Assembly: GCA_965202875.1 (NCBI GenBank)
Contig: OZ241870.1
Location: 2,480,001 to 2,544,000 of the forward strand
Direction: 5' to 3'
DNA length: 64,000 nucleotides
Source: HK1 sp965202875
Lineage (GTDB): Bacteria; Pseudomonadota; Gammaproteobacteria; HK1
Below the pieces are notes generated by a model, which made no database searches, was not told the origin of the DNA, and worked only from the letters and a program-made list of their open reading frames with translations. Every line of letters begins with the position of its first letter. Position 1 is the first letter of the stretch. Made by a program: the position numbers and the translations under genes. Positions 39,873 to 48,500 of the stretch are shown in pieces.

Positions 39873-40649
39873 ATGGACGGCTCGGGAAAATCGGTCGTCG
39901 TCACCGGTGCGGCGCAGGGGATCGGATTCGCGTGCGCGCGACGTTTCGCGAACGACGGCGCGAAGGTCGTGCTGGCCGACGTCCAGGACGAAAAGGGCGA
40001 GGCGGCGGCGCAGTCACTGCGCGACGAGGGCGGCGAGGCCACGTTCGTCGCCTGCGACGTGGGCGACCGGCGCCAGGTCGAGGCGCTGGTCGCGAAGACG
40101 GTCGAGACCTGCGGCGGCCTCGACGTGATGATCGGCAACGCCGCGGTGCTCCATCCCGCCGACGTGCTGGAGCTGGAGGAAGAGGACTTCGACCGCGTGG
40201 TGCGGGTGAACCTCAAGGGGTTCTTCCTCACCGGCCAGGCCGCGGCGAGGCAGATGGTCGCGCAGGGCCGCGGCGGGGTGATCATCCACATGTCGTCGAT
40301 CCAGGCGTACATCACCAATGCGAACCTGCTCTCCTATGCCGTGTGCAAGGGCGGGGTGAAGCAGCTCACGGTGGCGATGGCGCTGGCCCTCGCACCGAAG
40401 GGCATCCGCGTCAACGCGATCGGGCCCGGCAGCATCGCCACCGACATGGTCATGCAGCTCATATCGAGCGAGGAGGCGCGGCGTACCGTGATGTCGCGCA
40501 CGCCGATGGGGCGGCTGGGGAAGCCGGAGGAGATTGCCGCGGTGGCCGCGTTCCTGGCGAGCGACGAGGCGTCGTACATCACCGGCGAGACGGTGGTCGC
40601 GGACGGCGGCCGCCTCGGCCTGAACTACGTGGTGCCGGTGGCGGATTGA
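39873..40649 (+). CDS. Short-chain dehydrogenase/reductase
   Basis: A 258-residue classical SDR: cofactor loop TGAAQGIGFACARRF near residue 10, LADVQ after strand 2 (Asp suggests NAD preference), GNAAVLH, catalytic Ser in HMSSIQAY, the Y-x-x-x-K pair in SYAVCKGG, and PKGIRVNAIGPGSIATDM. The start at 39873 follows GGGAGGGAAGG. Substrate unknown; sugar or polyol dehydrogenases look similar. Confidence 0.93.
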   Translation: MDGSGKSVVVTGAAQGIGFACARRFANDGAKVVLADVQDEKGEAAAQSLRDEGGEATFVACDVGDRRQVEALVAKTVETCGGLDVMIGNAAVLHPADVLELEEEDFDRVVRVNLKGFFLTGQAAARQMVAQGRGGVIIHMSSIQAYITNANLLSYAVCKGGVKQLTVAMALALAPKGIRVNAIGPGSIATDMVMQLISSEEARRTVMSRTPMGRLGKPEEIAAVAAFLASDEASYITGETVVADGGRLGLNYVVPVAD

Positions 40650-40910
40650 GCGGCGGGACGGCCCCCGAAGGCGCCACCGGCGCAGGACGGGCGAGGTGGT
40701 CAAGGGGGCACTCAGCGCCGACAGGCCAATGCATCTCGAACGAATCCTTGTTCAGGATGGTTTCACGAACCGGAGCGAAGAAGCTCCGCATTCGTTTACC
40801 GATCTCCTCGAAGTCATCCGGCGGAGGATGTCGGAATCGGTCAAAGGGCGCGTTTCCTTTTCGCTTCCGATCCCGCCCCGAATCGACTCGCATGGGTGGC
40901 CAACCTCCTG
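40650..40910. other. Intergenic stretch, no clear gene
   Basis: About 260 bases between the SDR gene and the convergent membrane protein gene. A minus-strand frame (RHPPPDDFEEIGKRMRSFF) is protein-like but short and not recognised. Confidence 0.35.
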
Positions 40911-41642
40911 CTACTGCGCATTGAGCTTCTGCACGACGACATCAATGTCCGGCAGTGGCTGCTCACCGTTCCAGGTGATCACCCGGCCTTCGTTGCACAC
41001 TCCGAAAATCGCCTCTTCGGCACTCAGCACCACGATGTCTTTCCAGTCATCGGCGAGCGCGAAGGTTTCGGCGTCGACCATCATGTCGATCGTTGCCCGA
41101 GTGTCCTTGGAGTAGGTGTTCCAGACCGTTTTCCATGCTTGAAATGCTTTCTCATCGCTCGGTCTCCATTTCTCCCCCACCCACTTCAGCGCCGATACTT
41201 CATCGCCGGATTCGTCCATCAACCCGGCATGGAACACGCGTGGTGACGCGATCAGGTTTAGTGTGTCCGCCTCGCGTGCTGCGAAGGCCATCTTTCCGTG
41301 AAGGATCGAATCCGCAAATTCCCGTGTGGCTTTGCGTGCCTGCACCACCTCGAACACTTTCATCGATGGAAACTTGTATGCGACGGCCACTGTGTCGAGT
41401 TGTTCCGCCTTCGCAAACAGCATCGAGCGCACCTTCAGCTTCCTCATCAGGCTGAGGTCCTTGTACTCGCCAGCGTAGACACGTTTGCCACTCTCAAGCC
41501 ACAGACCATCGGCGCACTTGCCGTCGTGCGCCTCCCTCTCGTCTGCGAGAGCTGCAAGTGCGAGGAACAGCAGCATTCCGACGATGATTGGCAGGAACAG
41601 CAGTGCCGGAATGATGACCTTCTTGTCCGGACTCTTCCTCAT
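40911..41642 (-). CDS. Membrane-anchored or secreted hypothetical protein
   Basis: A 243-residue protein with an N-terminal helix (VIIPALLFLPIIVGMLLFLALAAL, about residues 9-32) that could be an anchor or signal, followed by a soluble mixed-charge domain including CADGLWLESGKRVYAGEYKDLSLM and GVCNEGRVITWNG near the end. I do not recognise the family. It lies 17 bp after the small membrane gene 41660-41980 on the same strand. Its GC content is lower than that of its neighbours, suggesting transfer. Confidence 0.65.
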   Translation of the reverse strand: MRKSPDKKVIIPALLFLPIIVGMLLFLALAALADEREAHDGKCADGLWLESGKRVYAGEYKDLSLMRKLKVRSMLFAKAEQLDTVAVAYKFPSMKVFEVVQARKATREFADSILHGKMAFAAREADTLNLIASPRVFHAGLMDESGDEVSALKWVGEKWRPSDEKAFQAWKTVWNTYSKDTRATIDMMVDAETFALADDWKDIVVLSAEEAIFGVCNEGRVITWNGEQPLPDIDVVVQKLNAQ

Positions 41643-41659
41643 TGTCGTGCTCCACCGTT

Positions 41660-41980
41660 TCACCGTACGACGTGCGCCACCGTTCCACACAAACCGGCGA
41701 GTGTCGCCGGTAGTCCAATCGCGAAGATACTCAGCACCAGCGCGTTTCTCTCCGTCTGCACTCCCACGATCACGATTGTCAGCAACCAGACAAAAATCCA
41801 GGGCAGAAATTCCCCCGTCCCGAGGAACAGGAGGGTGTCCACATTGCGTTCGGCCAACATTTCGCGCCGAAGCAACCACGCCTCGATTCCTGGGAGTATC
41901 AGAGCGCTCACCGAGATGGATGCTCCCAGGAATCCAATGAGGAGCCGCAATACCAGCGAGTGGACCGTCTCACCGAGCAT
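41660..41980 (-). CDS. Small membrane protein of unknown function
   Basis: A 106-residue protein with three hydrophobic segments (LLIGFLGASISVSALILPGI, FLPWIFVWLLTIVIVGV, ALVLSIFAIGLPATLAGLCG) separated by charged loops. The ATG at 41980 is chosen because upstream sequence in this frame is not protein-like. Probably co-transcribed with 40911-41642. No family recognised. Confidence 0.6.
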   Translation of the reverse strand: MLGETVHSLVLRLLIGFLGASISVSALILPGIEAWLLRREMLAERNVDTLLFLGTGEFLPWIFVWLLTIVIVGVQTERNALVLSIFAIGLPATLAGLCGTVAHVVR

Positions 41981-42339
41981 GTCGAGCTCCGAATTGCGAG
42001 AGCAAGCCCATCGACACCAGGGCCAGGACCTTCGGGTCGATGCTGCTTTCCGTACGGCGCCACGTCGCTGATGGCATTTCGTGCCGCCGACGGCTCGTTC
42101 GAGTGGCGACGTACTCCATCCGGCCGGCAGCCCTGTTTCATCGGTCTCGCCCGCCGTCGGCTGTCTTGCCTCATTCTGTCGGGCTCTGCGGGCGTTGGCA
42201 ACACCTGTCGGGGACCACGACAAGGCTTGTCGGTTCTCCTAAGAATATCCAACAAGTTCAATGAGTTGAATCGTCAAGAAAGCCACTGCCCATAACCGGA
42301 CACTGGCATGGGAATGGCCATTGGATCAACGAGTGATTC
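41981..42339. other. Non-coding stretch
   Basis: About 360 bases upstream of the two membrane protein genes. I see no gene; it is less GC-rich near 42240-42290. It may include their promoter. Confidence 0.4.
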
Positions 42340-42520
42340 CGCCTTTCCTGCACGCCATGCGCCCAGGCCGCACCGCTGAACCGGAGCAGGCGGACCCGGA
42401 TCCCGGAAACCCGTGGCGGCCTCGCCTTGTGAGGAATGGCCAGCCAGATTTCCACAGGGGCACGGCTACCGATCTCGTGCACTTCGAGCGCGGACGGCAG
42501 GCACATGACGGAGTTCGGCA
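42340..42520 (-). pseudogene. AbiEi-like antitoxin remnant
   Basis: The minus strand reads SVMCLPSALEVHEIGSRAP, VEIWLAIPHKARPPR and VRLLRFSGAAWAHGVQE, the central part of AbiEi-type antitoxins of type IV toxin-antitoxin systems (compare the usual -WxAI-KARxP- and -FSGxAL-GV- blocks). Both ends are missing and there is no toxin gene. The similarity call is from memory. Confidence 0.55.
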
Positions 42521-42539
42521 TACGGGCGCACACGGCGGG

Positions 42540-42567
42540 CGCCTCGTTGAACGGCAGCGGTTGCATT
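42540..42567 (+). repeat. Dispersed 28-nt piece of the cobM 3' repeat
   Basis: GCGCCTCGTTGAACGG-AGCGG followed by TTGCATTC matches 37736-37763 with one difference. It lies 50 bp downstream of argD. Confidence 0.75.
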
Positions 42568-42617
42568 CCGGGGCCGACTCGATGCGCGGACCCCGCGGCG
42601 CCGGCCCCGGCAGACCC

Positions 42618-43871
42618 TCAGCCGGAGGCCGTGCCCGCCGCGGCCGCCTCCCGCAACGCGGCTTCGAGACGATCCATCCCGTCGTCGAGTTCGGCGTCGT
42701 TGATGTTGAGGGGGGGCAGGAAGCGCAGTACGTCGGGCCCCGCCTGCAGCACCAGAACCCCGTGCCGACGGCACCGCTCGCCGAGGTCGGCGGCGCGTCC
42801 GGCCCACTCGCCGCGCAGCACCGCGCCGAGCATCAGGCCCTTGCCGCGCACCTCGGCGATGATCCCGATCGTGTTGTGGAGGGCGGTGAGGCGCTTGCGC
42901 AGCCTCTCGCCCTGGCGCTCGACGTTGGCGAGGAGCCCCGGGGAGCGCATCCGCCGCAGCACCACCCGCGCCACCGAGGCGGCGATCGGGTTGCCGCCGA
43001 AGGTCGAGCCGTGGCTCCCCGGCTGGAAGGTCTCGGCCGCGCGGGGACCGACCAGCATCGCGCCGATCGGCACCCCTCCGCCGAGGGCCTTGGCGAGGGT
43101 GACGACGTCCGGGACGAGCCCCTCTTCCCACTGGTAGGCGAACAGTCTGCCGGTCCGCCCGAGCCCGCTCTGGATCTCGTCGAGCATCAGCAGCGCGTCG
43201 TGGGCCCGGCAGCGTTCGGCGAGGGTGGTGAGGAAGCCGCTCTCGGCGGGGATGACGCCTCCCTCGCCCTGGACCGGCTCCACGAGCACCGCGCAGGTGC
43301 GCTCCCCGATCGCTTCGTCGAGGGCGGCGGGGTCGTTGAAGTCGCAGTATCGAAAGCCTCCCGGCAGCGGCTCGAAGCCCTCGTGGTACTTCGGCTGCGC
43401 GGTCGCGGTCACGGTGGCGAGGGTGCGGCCGTGGAAACCGTTGTGGAAGGTCACGATCTCGCGCTTCTCCGGGCCGTGGCGGAAGCTCGCGTGCCGGCGG
43501 GCGAGCTTGATCGCGGCCTCGTTCGCCTCCGCGCCGGAGTTGCAGAAGAAGACCCGGTCCGCGAACGTCGCCTCGCAGAGATCCTCGGCGAGGCGCACCG
43601 TCGGTTCCGCGAAGTAGAGGTTGCTCGCGTGCCAGAGCCGGCCCGCCTGCCCGGACAGCGCCTGCGCGAGTTCCGGGTCGCCGTGGCCGAGGGAGGTCAC
43701 GCTGATCCCGGTGCCGAGGTCGACGTACTCATTGCCGTCCGCGTCCCACACGCGGGCGCCCTCGCCGTGGTCGAGGATGATCTCCTTGGGCGCGTAGTTC
43801 GGGACGTACCGGCGCCGCCCCGCCGCCACCAGCTCCACGGTCTTCGGTGTCTGTTCCTTCAACTCCTTCAC
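42618..43871 (-). CDS. argD: Acetylornithine-type aminotransferase
   Basis: A 417-residue class-III PLP aminotransferase. Blocks: DADGNEYVDLGTGISVTSLGHG, FCNSGAEANEAAIKLAR, FHNGFHGRTLA, LVEPVQGEGGVIPA, LLMLDEIQSGLGRTG, and the PLP-binding Lys in TLAKALGGG near residue 260, then GSHGSTFGGNPIA and KGLMLGAVL. Best fit is ArgD/AstC, converting N-acetylglutamate semialdehyde to acetylornithine or acting in the reverse direction. The start overlaps the DUF1513 stop by ATGA, so it is translated with that unrelated gene, unusual for argD. Confidence 0.88.
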   Translation of the reverse strand: MKELKEQTPKTVELVAAGRRRYVPNYAPKEIILDHGEGARVWDADGNEYVDLGTGISVTSLGHGDPELAQALSGQAGRLWHASNLYFAEPTVRLAEDLCEATFADRVFFCNSGAEANEAAIKLARRHASFRHGPEKREIVTFHNGFHGRTLATVTATAQPKYHEGFEPLPGGFRYCDFNDPAALDEAIGERTCAVLVEPVQGEGGVIPAESGFLTTLAERCRAHDALLMLDEIQSGLGRTGRLFAYQWEEGLVPDVVTLAKALGGGVPIGAMLVGPRAAETFQPGSHGSTFGGNPIAASVARVVLRRMRSPGLLANVERQGERLRKRLTALHNTIGIIAEVRGKGLMLGAVLRGEWAGRAADLGERCRRHGVLVLQAGPDVLRFLPPLNINDAELDDGMDRLEAALREAAAAGTASG

Positions 43872-45133
43872 TCCCGGTCAATGCGCGGAAGGTGCCGGAT
43901 GATACCGGACGGCGGTTGCGGATGGCGTAGCGCGAGCAGGTGGTTGTCCCAGTGCGAGCCGTCCGAACGGGCAAGGATCGCCGACCTTCCCGTGCGGGCG
44001 TCGATGCTCGCGATTTGCCCGTCGGCGCCGGTGGCGATGAACGAGCCGGCGCCCGCGCCGGGCGCGACCCCGCAGACGTCCTCCAGCGCAGCGACCGCGA
44101 GCAGACGCGCCGCGGGGCCGGCGGCGGCCCACAGTGTCACGACGCCTTCATGGGGATGCGTCACCGCGGCGTAGCCGCCGGATGCGTCGAACGACACCGC
44201 CCCCGCGTGCCCGCGCATCCGGAGGCCGACGCCGCCGGGGGCGTACGCCGGCACGAGCCGTCCGCCCCGCTCGAAAGCGATCAGTGGCACGTGGTCCGTC
44301 CGGGCGCCCTGGTGCTGCATGGCGGCGACGATGCGTCCGTGGTGGTCGGTGTCGAGATGGCGGATCGAGAGCAGACGCAACGGCGCGTCGAGAGACGTCG
44401 AGCGCACCCGCCGTCCGTCGGCGGCGTCCACGATCGCGAGCGACGGCATCATGGAGTCGAGGTTGAGCTTCGCGCGGCCGGTGTCGGGATGGGTGCGGAT
44501 CCCGCCGTTGGCCACCGCGAGCATCGTGCTCCGCCCGAGCCTGCAGATCTCGTGGGGCCCCATGCCGTGGCTCGGCCACTCGCCGACCCGCCGCCAGCCC
44601 CGCGCGGCCTCCCACACCCCGATGACGCCGGCGCCGTCCTCGAACCGGTTCTCCGAGGTGTAGAGGAATGCGCCGTCGGGGCTGAACGCGCCGTGGCCGT
44701 AGAAGTGCCGGCCGGTGCTCGCGGCGAGCCTCCCCGAAACCCGGCCGGTCGCGGGGTCGAGCACCAGCGCCCAGTCGCCGGGGCGCCGGGCGAACACCAC
44801 GACCGCTCCGGTCACCGGATCGGCGGCGAAGCCGTGGCCGCGACCGGGCAGCGGGACGTCACGGTGGATCCGGCCGCGATGGTCGAAGACCGAGGCGAAG
44901 TACCGCCCCGCCCCATCGACCCGGCAGCCGATGAAGAGGCGGTTCGCCGGGAACGTGGCGGCAAGAGGCTCCGGCGTCGCGGGCGCACCCGCGGGCGGTC
45001 CCGGCGTTGCGCCCGGGGACAATCTCGCCGCCGCACCGGCAGGCGGCTTCGACGCGGCGCCGGCGGACAGCATCGGCATCGCACCGGCGGCGGCGAGGGC
45101 CGCGACGAAGCGGCGGCGCGTGAGGAGCGCCAT
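43868..45133 (-). CDS. DUF1513 protein with Tat-like signal
   Basis: A 421-residue protein. The N-terminus LLTRRRFVAALAAAGAMPML has the twin-arginine motif and a hydrophobic stretch; about 35 low-complexity Ala/Pro/Gly residues follow. The rest is a repeated-blade (beta-propeller-like) DUF1513 domain: GRGHGFAADPVTGAVVVFARRPG, GHGAFSPDGAFLYTSEN, GIGPHE-type GMGPHEICRL, and ALEDVCGVAP, SHWDNHLLAL. DUF1513 genes usually sit with imelysin-like genes in presumed iron-uptake operons, as here. Periplasmic. The start overlaps the stop of the duplicated imelysin tail. Confidence 0.9.
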   Translation of the reverse strand: MALLTRRRFVAALAAAGAMPMLSAGAASKPPAGAAARLSPGATPGPPAGAPATPEPLAATFPANRLFIGCRVDGAGRYFASVFDHRGRIHRDVPLPGRGHGFAADPVTGAVVVFARRPGDWALVLDPATGRVSGRLAASTGRHFYGHGAFSPDGAFLYTSENRFEDGAGVIGVWEAARGWRRVGEWPSHGMGPHEICRLGRSTMLAVANGGIRTHPDTGRAKLNLDSMMPSLAIVDAADGRRVRSTSLDAPLRLLSIRHLDTDHHGRIVAAMQHQGARTDHVPLIAFERGGRLVPAYAPGGVGLRMRGHAGAVSFDASGGYAAVTHPHEGVVTLWAAAGPAARLLAVAALEDVCGVAPGAGAGSFIATGADGQIASIDARTGRSAILARSDGSHWDNHLLALRHPQPPSGIIRHLPRIDRE

Positions 45134-45560
45134 CAGTCGCCGTCCTGCGCATTGAAGCCGGTGTGGACTCCGGCGGCGGGCAGGCGAGAAGCTGCCCCGG
45201 GCGCGAGCAAGGCGCGTGCGGGTTCCGCCCCGTGAATGACGCCATCCGCCGTTGTCCGTCCGTTGAAGCCGGCGGGGCTTGCGGTGTCGCGCGCGAGAGA
45301 ACCGGCCACCGGTGCGAACAAGGTGAACGCGGAGATCGTGCGCGTGAAGGACGCCATCGACCGCAGTCCGTTTGTGGAGGCCGGCAAGACTTGCGGCGTC
45401 GTGCGCGGGAGCCCCGCGACGAGTACGGACAGGAAACGCGCTGGCGCCGGCAGCCGGCGAGCGCCGTCAGTCGCCGTCCCGTGCATTGAAGCCGACGAGG
45501 ATCCCGGCTGCACGCGAAAGAGGCCCGGTAACGAGCGCGCGCAGGGCGCGCAGGCTCCGG
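45131..45560 (-). repeat. Tandem array of the imelysin 3' end (4 copies, ~111-113 bp)
   Basis: Copies start at about 45131, 45242, 45355 and 45467. The one at 45467 is the real end of the imelysin-like gene (ILVGFNARDGD). The others encode or recall the same tail: TGFNAQDGD ending at 45133, then AGFNGRTTADG, then ASTNGLRSMASFT. Three retain CAT (antisense ATG) at their left edge; the one at 45131-45133 is the DUF1513 start codon. Thus the end of one gene plus the start of the next was amplified. Confidence 0.9.
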
Positions 45561-46525
45561 AGCAGGTCGAGCAGCTTCGCCCGTTCGCCCGGATCGGACA
45601 CCGCCTCTCGCAGGGGCTGGTGGACGGAGGCGGCCTTCGAGACGGCGCCGGCGAACCCCTTTCGAAGGTCATCGGCGAGAGCGCCGGCCCCGTGCGCGGC
45701 CACAAGGTCGGCGAAGCCGCCGGGCGTTTCGATCATCGCGCGCATCGTTTCCAGATTCATGGCCACATTGCGCAGGGAACGCCCGCTGCGCCGGCTCTCC
45801 GCGCGTTTCGGCCGCGCCTTCCCCGCACTCTCGCCGAGCGGAGGCTCCAGCTTCTGCGCGATCGCCGCGTCGACGCTCTCGGTGAGCGAGCGCATCAGAT
45901 CGCGGGCGACCTCCGCATCGTCCACGTACTCGTCGCTGCCGCCGGCAGAGAGCGCGGCCTCCCGGAAGCCGCCTTCCCTGATCCAGGCGTCGAGGATCTC
46001 CGCCGCGATCTCCGACTGGTGGCGCGCAATGGCGCCGGCGAACCGGCACGTATACGCATCGCGCGGCACCTCGAACAGGAGACGTTCGAGGGCCTGGAGA
46101 TCCTTGATCGCGACACTCTTCCCGGCGAGGGCCTTCGCATCGAGCAGCGCCTCGTCGCGGTTGCGCAGCACGGTCCGCATCTGCCGCGCCGCGGAGCCCC
46201 GGCGGTCGGGCCAGAACGCGATCCGCGCCCGCCCCGCTCCGTGCATGACCGGCCCGAAGGTGAAGGGCCATGCGCGCTGCCAGGCATCCATCGCCTCGCC
46301 GAAGGCGGCGCGGACCGCGTCGTCGTCCGCCGGGGCCGTTCCCATGCAATGCCGCTCGATCACGGGGCCGATCTCCTTCGTGGCCGCGGCGTACTCCGCG
46401 TAGGCGGGAATGGCCACCTGGTCGATGACCGCCCGGGCGAGGGCCGCGTAGTCCGCGTCGGGCAACGGCTCGGCCTGCCCCGTCCCCGGCAGGAAGAGTG
46501 CGGCGATGAGGATCAGGGATCGCAT
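45467..46525 (-). CDS. Imelysin-like (peptidase M75 family) periplasmic protein
   Basis: A 352-residue protein with a signal peptide (RSLILIAALFLPGTGQA). Family blocks include QRAWPFTFGPV, GRARIAFWPDRRG, KALAGKSVAIKDLQALERLLFE and CRFAGAIARHQSEIA. Imelysin-like proteins are periplasmic or surface proteins of iron-regulated loci; catalytic activity is doubtful for most. The start at 46525 has GGAG 6 bases upstream; ATG at 46537 is an alternative. It is the first gene of the set with DUF1513 and argD. Its 3' end is repeated downstream. Confidence 0.88.
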   Translation of the reverse strand: MRSLILIAALFLPGTGQAEPLPDADYAALARAVIDQVAIPAYAEYAAATKEIGPVIERHCMGTAPADDDAVRAAFGEAMDAWQRAWPFTFGPVMHGAGRARIAFWPDRRGSAARQMRTVLRNRDEALLDAKALAGKSVAIKDLQALERLLFEVPRDAYTCRFAGAIARHQSEIAAEILDAWIREGGFREAALSAGGSDEYVDDAEVARDLMRSLTESVDAAIAQKLEPPLGESAGKARPKRAESRRSGRSLRNVAMNLETMRAMIETPGGFADLVAAHGAGALADDLRKGFAGAVSKAASVHQPLREAVSDPGERAKLLDLLRSLRALRALVTGPLSRAAGILVGFNARDGD

Positions 46526-46735
46526 CGGAGTCTCCATGGTAAAGGCCGTCATGGTGGCGGCCGATGATGTGCCGCCGGTGCCGGTGGATGATCCGGCCCG
46601 CGCGTTTTTGGGCGAGGAAGGCGTGACGAAGACGTTGCGGATTGCATCGGCGTCTCCATAACGTCCTGTAGCGAAACGTCCCCAACCCGGCATGGCCGGA
46701 ACCAAGCGCCTGTCATGAACCTGGGAGAGGCGCGT

Positions 46736-46763
46736 CCTGGGAGCGCGGGCGTCCCGCCCGCAA
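46736..46763 (+). repeat. Dispersed REP-like repeat, copy 3
   Basis: 28 bases identical to 9078-9105, followed by a second hairpin GCGGACC-GAA-GGTCCGC (46766-46782). Confidence 0.8.
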
Positions 46764-46787
46764 GCGCGGACCGAAGGTCCGCGTGAC

Positions 46788-46813
46788 AGTGGTTCGATTC
46801 CGCTCCTGGGCAC
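46788..46813 (+). other. Possible tRNA 3'-end fragment (tRNA-Leu-like)
   Basis: AGTGG-TTCGATT-CCGCT forms a T-arm and loop, followed by CCTGGGCAC resembling an acceptor 3' strand plus discriminator. No 5' half or anticodon arm is present. It lies 185 bp upstream of the integrase, where an attachment site in a tRNA end would be expected. Suggestive only. Confidence 0.35.
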
Positions 46814-46844
46814 TATCTGGATCAAGCACTTCTCCCCCGTTTAA

Positions 46845-46859
46845 CCCTGGAAAACAAGG
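46845..46859. repeat. Candidate attachment-site repeat (left)
   Basis: CCCTGGAAAACAAGG occurs here and at 55153-55167, bracketing the integrase-to-regulator segment; a shorter variant (TTGAAAACAAGGC) is at 48877-48889. A 15-bp exact match could be the att core. Confidence 0.45.
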
Positions 46860-46997
46860 CATTTCCTCGCAGAGCGCAATTTCCGGTACGGTGTTGCGCT
46901 GTCCGGTGGAGTCCGGTACAGTCCGCTCCCGATGGGGTGATAAATGGATGGACGCGCCCCGCAATTCTCCGGCCAGGACAAAGGGGGGGACAGGCAG

Positions 46998-48203
46998 ATG
47001 AATACGCACGGCCATCGGCGCTACAACGTACTCTCGGCGGCGTTCGTGAGCAAGGTCACGGCGCCCGGCCACTACCACGACGGCCACGGCCTGATCCTGC
47101 GGGTCACGCGCGCCGGGACGAAGCAATGGGTCCAGCGGCTCCGCATCCGCGGCAAGCGGCGCGAGCTCGGGCTTGGCGGATACCCGCTCGTGACGTTGGC
47201 GATGGCCCGCGAGGCGGCGCTCGCCAACCGGCGCGCGGTCCATGCCGGCCGTGACCCGCTCGCGGAGAAGCGGCGCGCGCGCGGCGTGCCGACCTTCGCC
47301 GAAGCCGCCCGCAAGGTCTTCGCGCTCCGGCGCGACGGCTGGCGCAACGCCAAGCACGCCGGCCAGTGGATCACGACGCTCGAGCAGTTCGTGTTCCCGG
47401 CGATCGGCGCGCGAGGCGTCGATGAGGTCACGACCGACGACGTCCTCAAGGTGCTCTCGCCGATCTGGCATGACAAGCCGATGACGGCGAAGCGGGTCCG
47501 GCAACGGATCGGTGCGGTGCTCACGTGGGCGATGGCGCAAGGGCTTCGCCCCGACAACCCCGCCGATGCGGTCAAGGCGGTGCTGCCGAAGCACAACGGC
47601 GCCGGCAACGCCCACCGGGCGCTTCCGTACTCCGAAGTCGCGGGCGCCATCGCGGCGGTGAGGGCTTCCAGTGCCGGCGCCAGCACGAAGCTCGCCTTCG
47701 AGTTTGTCGTCTTGACCGCGGCGCGGTCCGGCGAGGTCCGGTTGGCGACGTGGACGGAGATCGACGTGGACGCGGCGACGTGGACGGTGCCGGGCGCGCG
47801 CATGAAGGCCGGTCGGGAGCATCGCGTCCCGCTCTCGCCGCGCGCTGTCGAGGTCCTGGGCGAAGCGCGGGCGCTGCATGGTGGCGATCTGGTGTTCCGC
47901 GGCCGTCGTGGAGCGATGGCAGGTGGCGCGATGATGCACATGCTGCGCCGTGTCGGCATCGACGCCACGGCGCACGGGTTCCGGGCGAGCTTCCGCGTGT
48001 GGGCGCAAGAGCACACCAGCTTCCCGCGCGAGGTCTGCGAGGCGGCCCTGGCGCACACCATCAGGGACAAGGCCGAAGCCGCCTACGCGCGCTCGGACCT
48101 GTTCGAGAAACGGCGCGAGCTCATGACCGCCTGGGCGCGCTACCTGAACCCGGCGCCGGCGGACGTGGTGAGCCTCGACGCGCGGCGGGGGGCGGTCCGA
48201 TGA
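46998..48203 (+). CDS. Tyrosine integrase, DUF4102/P4 type
   Basis: A 401-residue integrase. The N-terminal DUF4102 arm-binding region reads YHDGHGLILRVTRAGTKQWVQRLRIRGKRRELGLGGYPLVTLA. Catalytic residues: Arg in TAARSGEVRLATW, the HGFRASFRVWAQE box (H-x-x-R), ALAHTIRDK, and the Tyr in AEAAYARSDLFEKRRELM. The start at 46998 follows GGGGGACAGG; 46944 is a longer alternative. It drives integration and excision of the element that follows. Confidence 0.93.
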   Translation: MNTHGHRRYNVLSAAFVSKVTAPGHYHDGHGLILRVTRAGTKQWVQRLRIRGKRRELGLGGYPLVTLAMAREAALANRRAVHAGRDPLAEKRRARGVPTFAEAARKVFALRRDGWRNAKHAGQWITTLEQFVFPAIGARGVDEVTTDDVLKVLSPIWHDKPMTAKRVRQRIGAVLTWAMAQGLRPDNPADAVKAVLPKHNGAGNAHRALPYSEVAGAIAAVRASSAGASTKLAFEFVVLTAARSGEVRLATWTEIDVDAATWTVPGARMKAGREHRVPLSPRAVEVLGEARALHGGDLVFRGRRGAMAGGAMMHMLRRVGIDATAHGFRASFRVWAQEHTSFPREVCEAALAHTIRDKAEAAYARSDLFEKRRELMTAWARYLNPAPADVVSLDARRGAVR

Positions 48204-48500
48204 CCCCCACTCCGGGACGAATGGGCCGATGAGCTTGAGCGCGCCGGCGACGATGCAACCCTTGCCGTCGCCGAAGCGCTCGGCGAGGCCCGCGAGGTTG
48301 CCGAGTCCGGCGGTGTCGAGCCGTGGCAGGAAGCCGCCTGCCCGGTATACCGGCCCGGTGCGGTGGTGGACGGCGCGCGGCCCGTGCGCTGCATCCGGCA
48401 CGGTGGCGACGACGAGGCCATCCAGCCGACGAACGCGCGCACGGACGGGCTCCGCCTGGCGCCGGACGGCGCCGGGTCATGCGCGGGACCGGGCGCGTGA
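48204..48500 (+). other. Open frame directly after the integrase stop
   Basis: In the integrase frame, after TGA, the sequence stays open for 98 codons (DEWADELERAGDDATLAVAEALGEAREVA) and ends in GTGA at the next gene start. No normal start codon lies near its beginning. It is either a small gene with a lost start or chance. Confidence 0.3.

Noticed and set aside
45131..45560. Possible CRISPR array (regular ~111-bp units)
   Set aside because: Units are diverged copies of a gene end with no short conserved repeat/spacer structure and no cas genes.
46788..46813. A complete tRNA gene
   Set aside because: Only a T-arm and acceptor-like 3' strand are visible; no D-arm or anticodon arm upstream, where a REP-like repeat lies instead.
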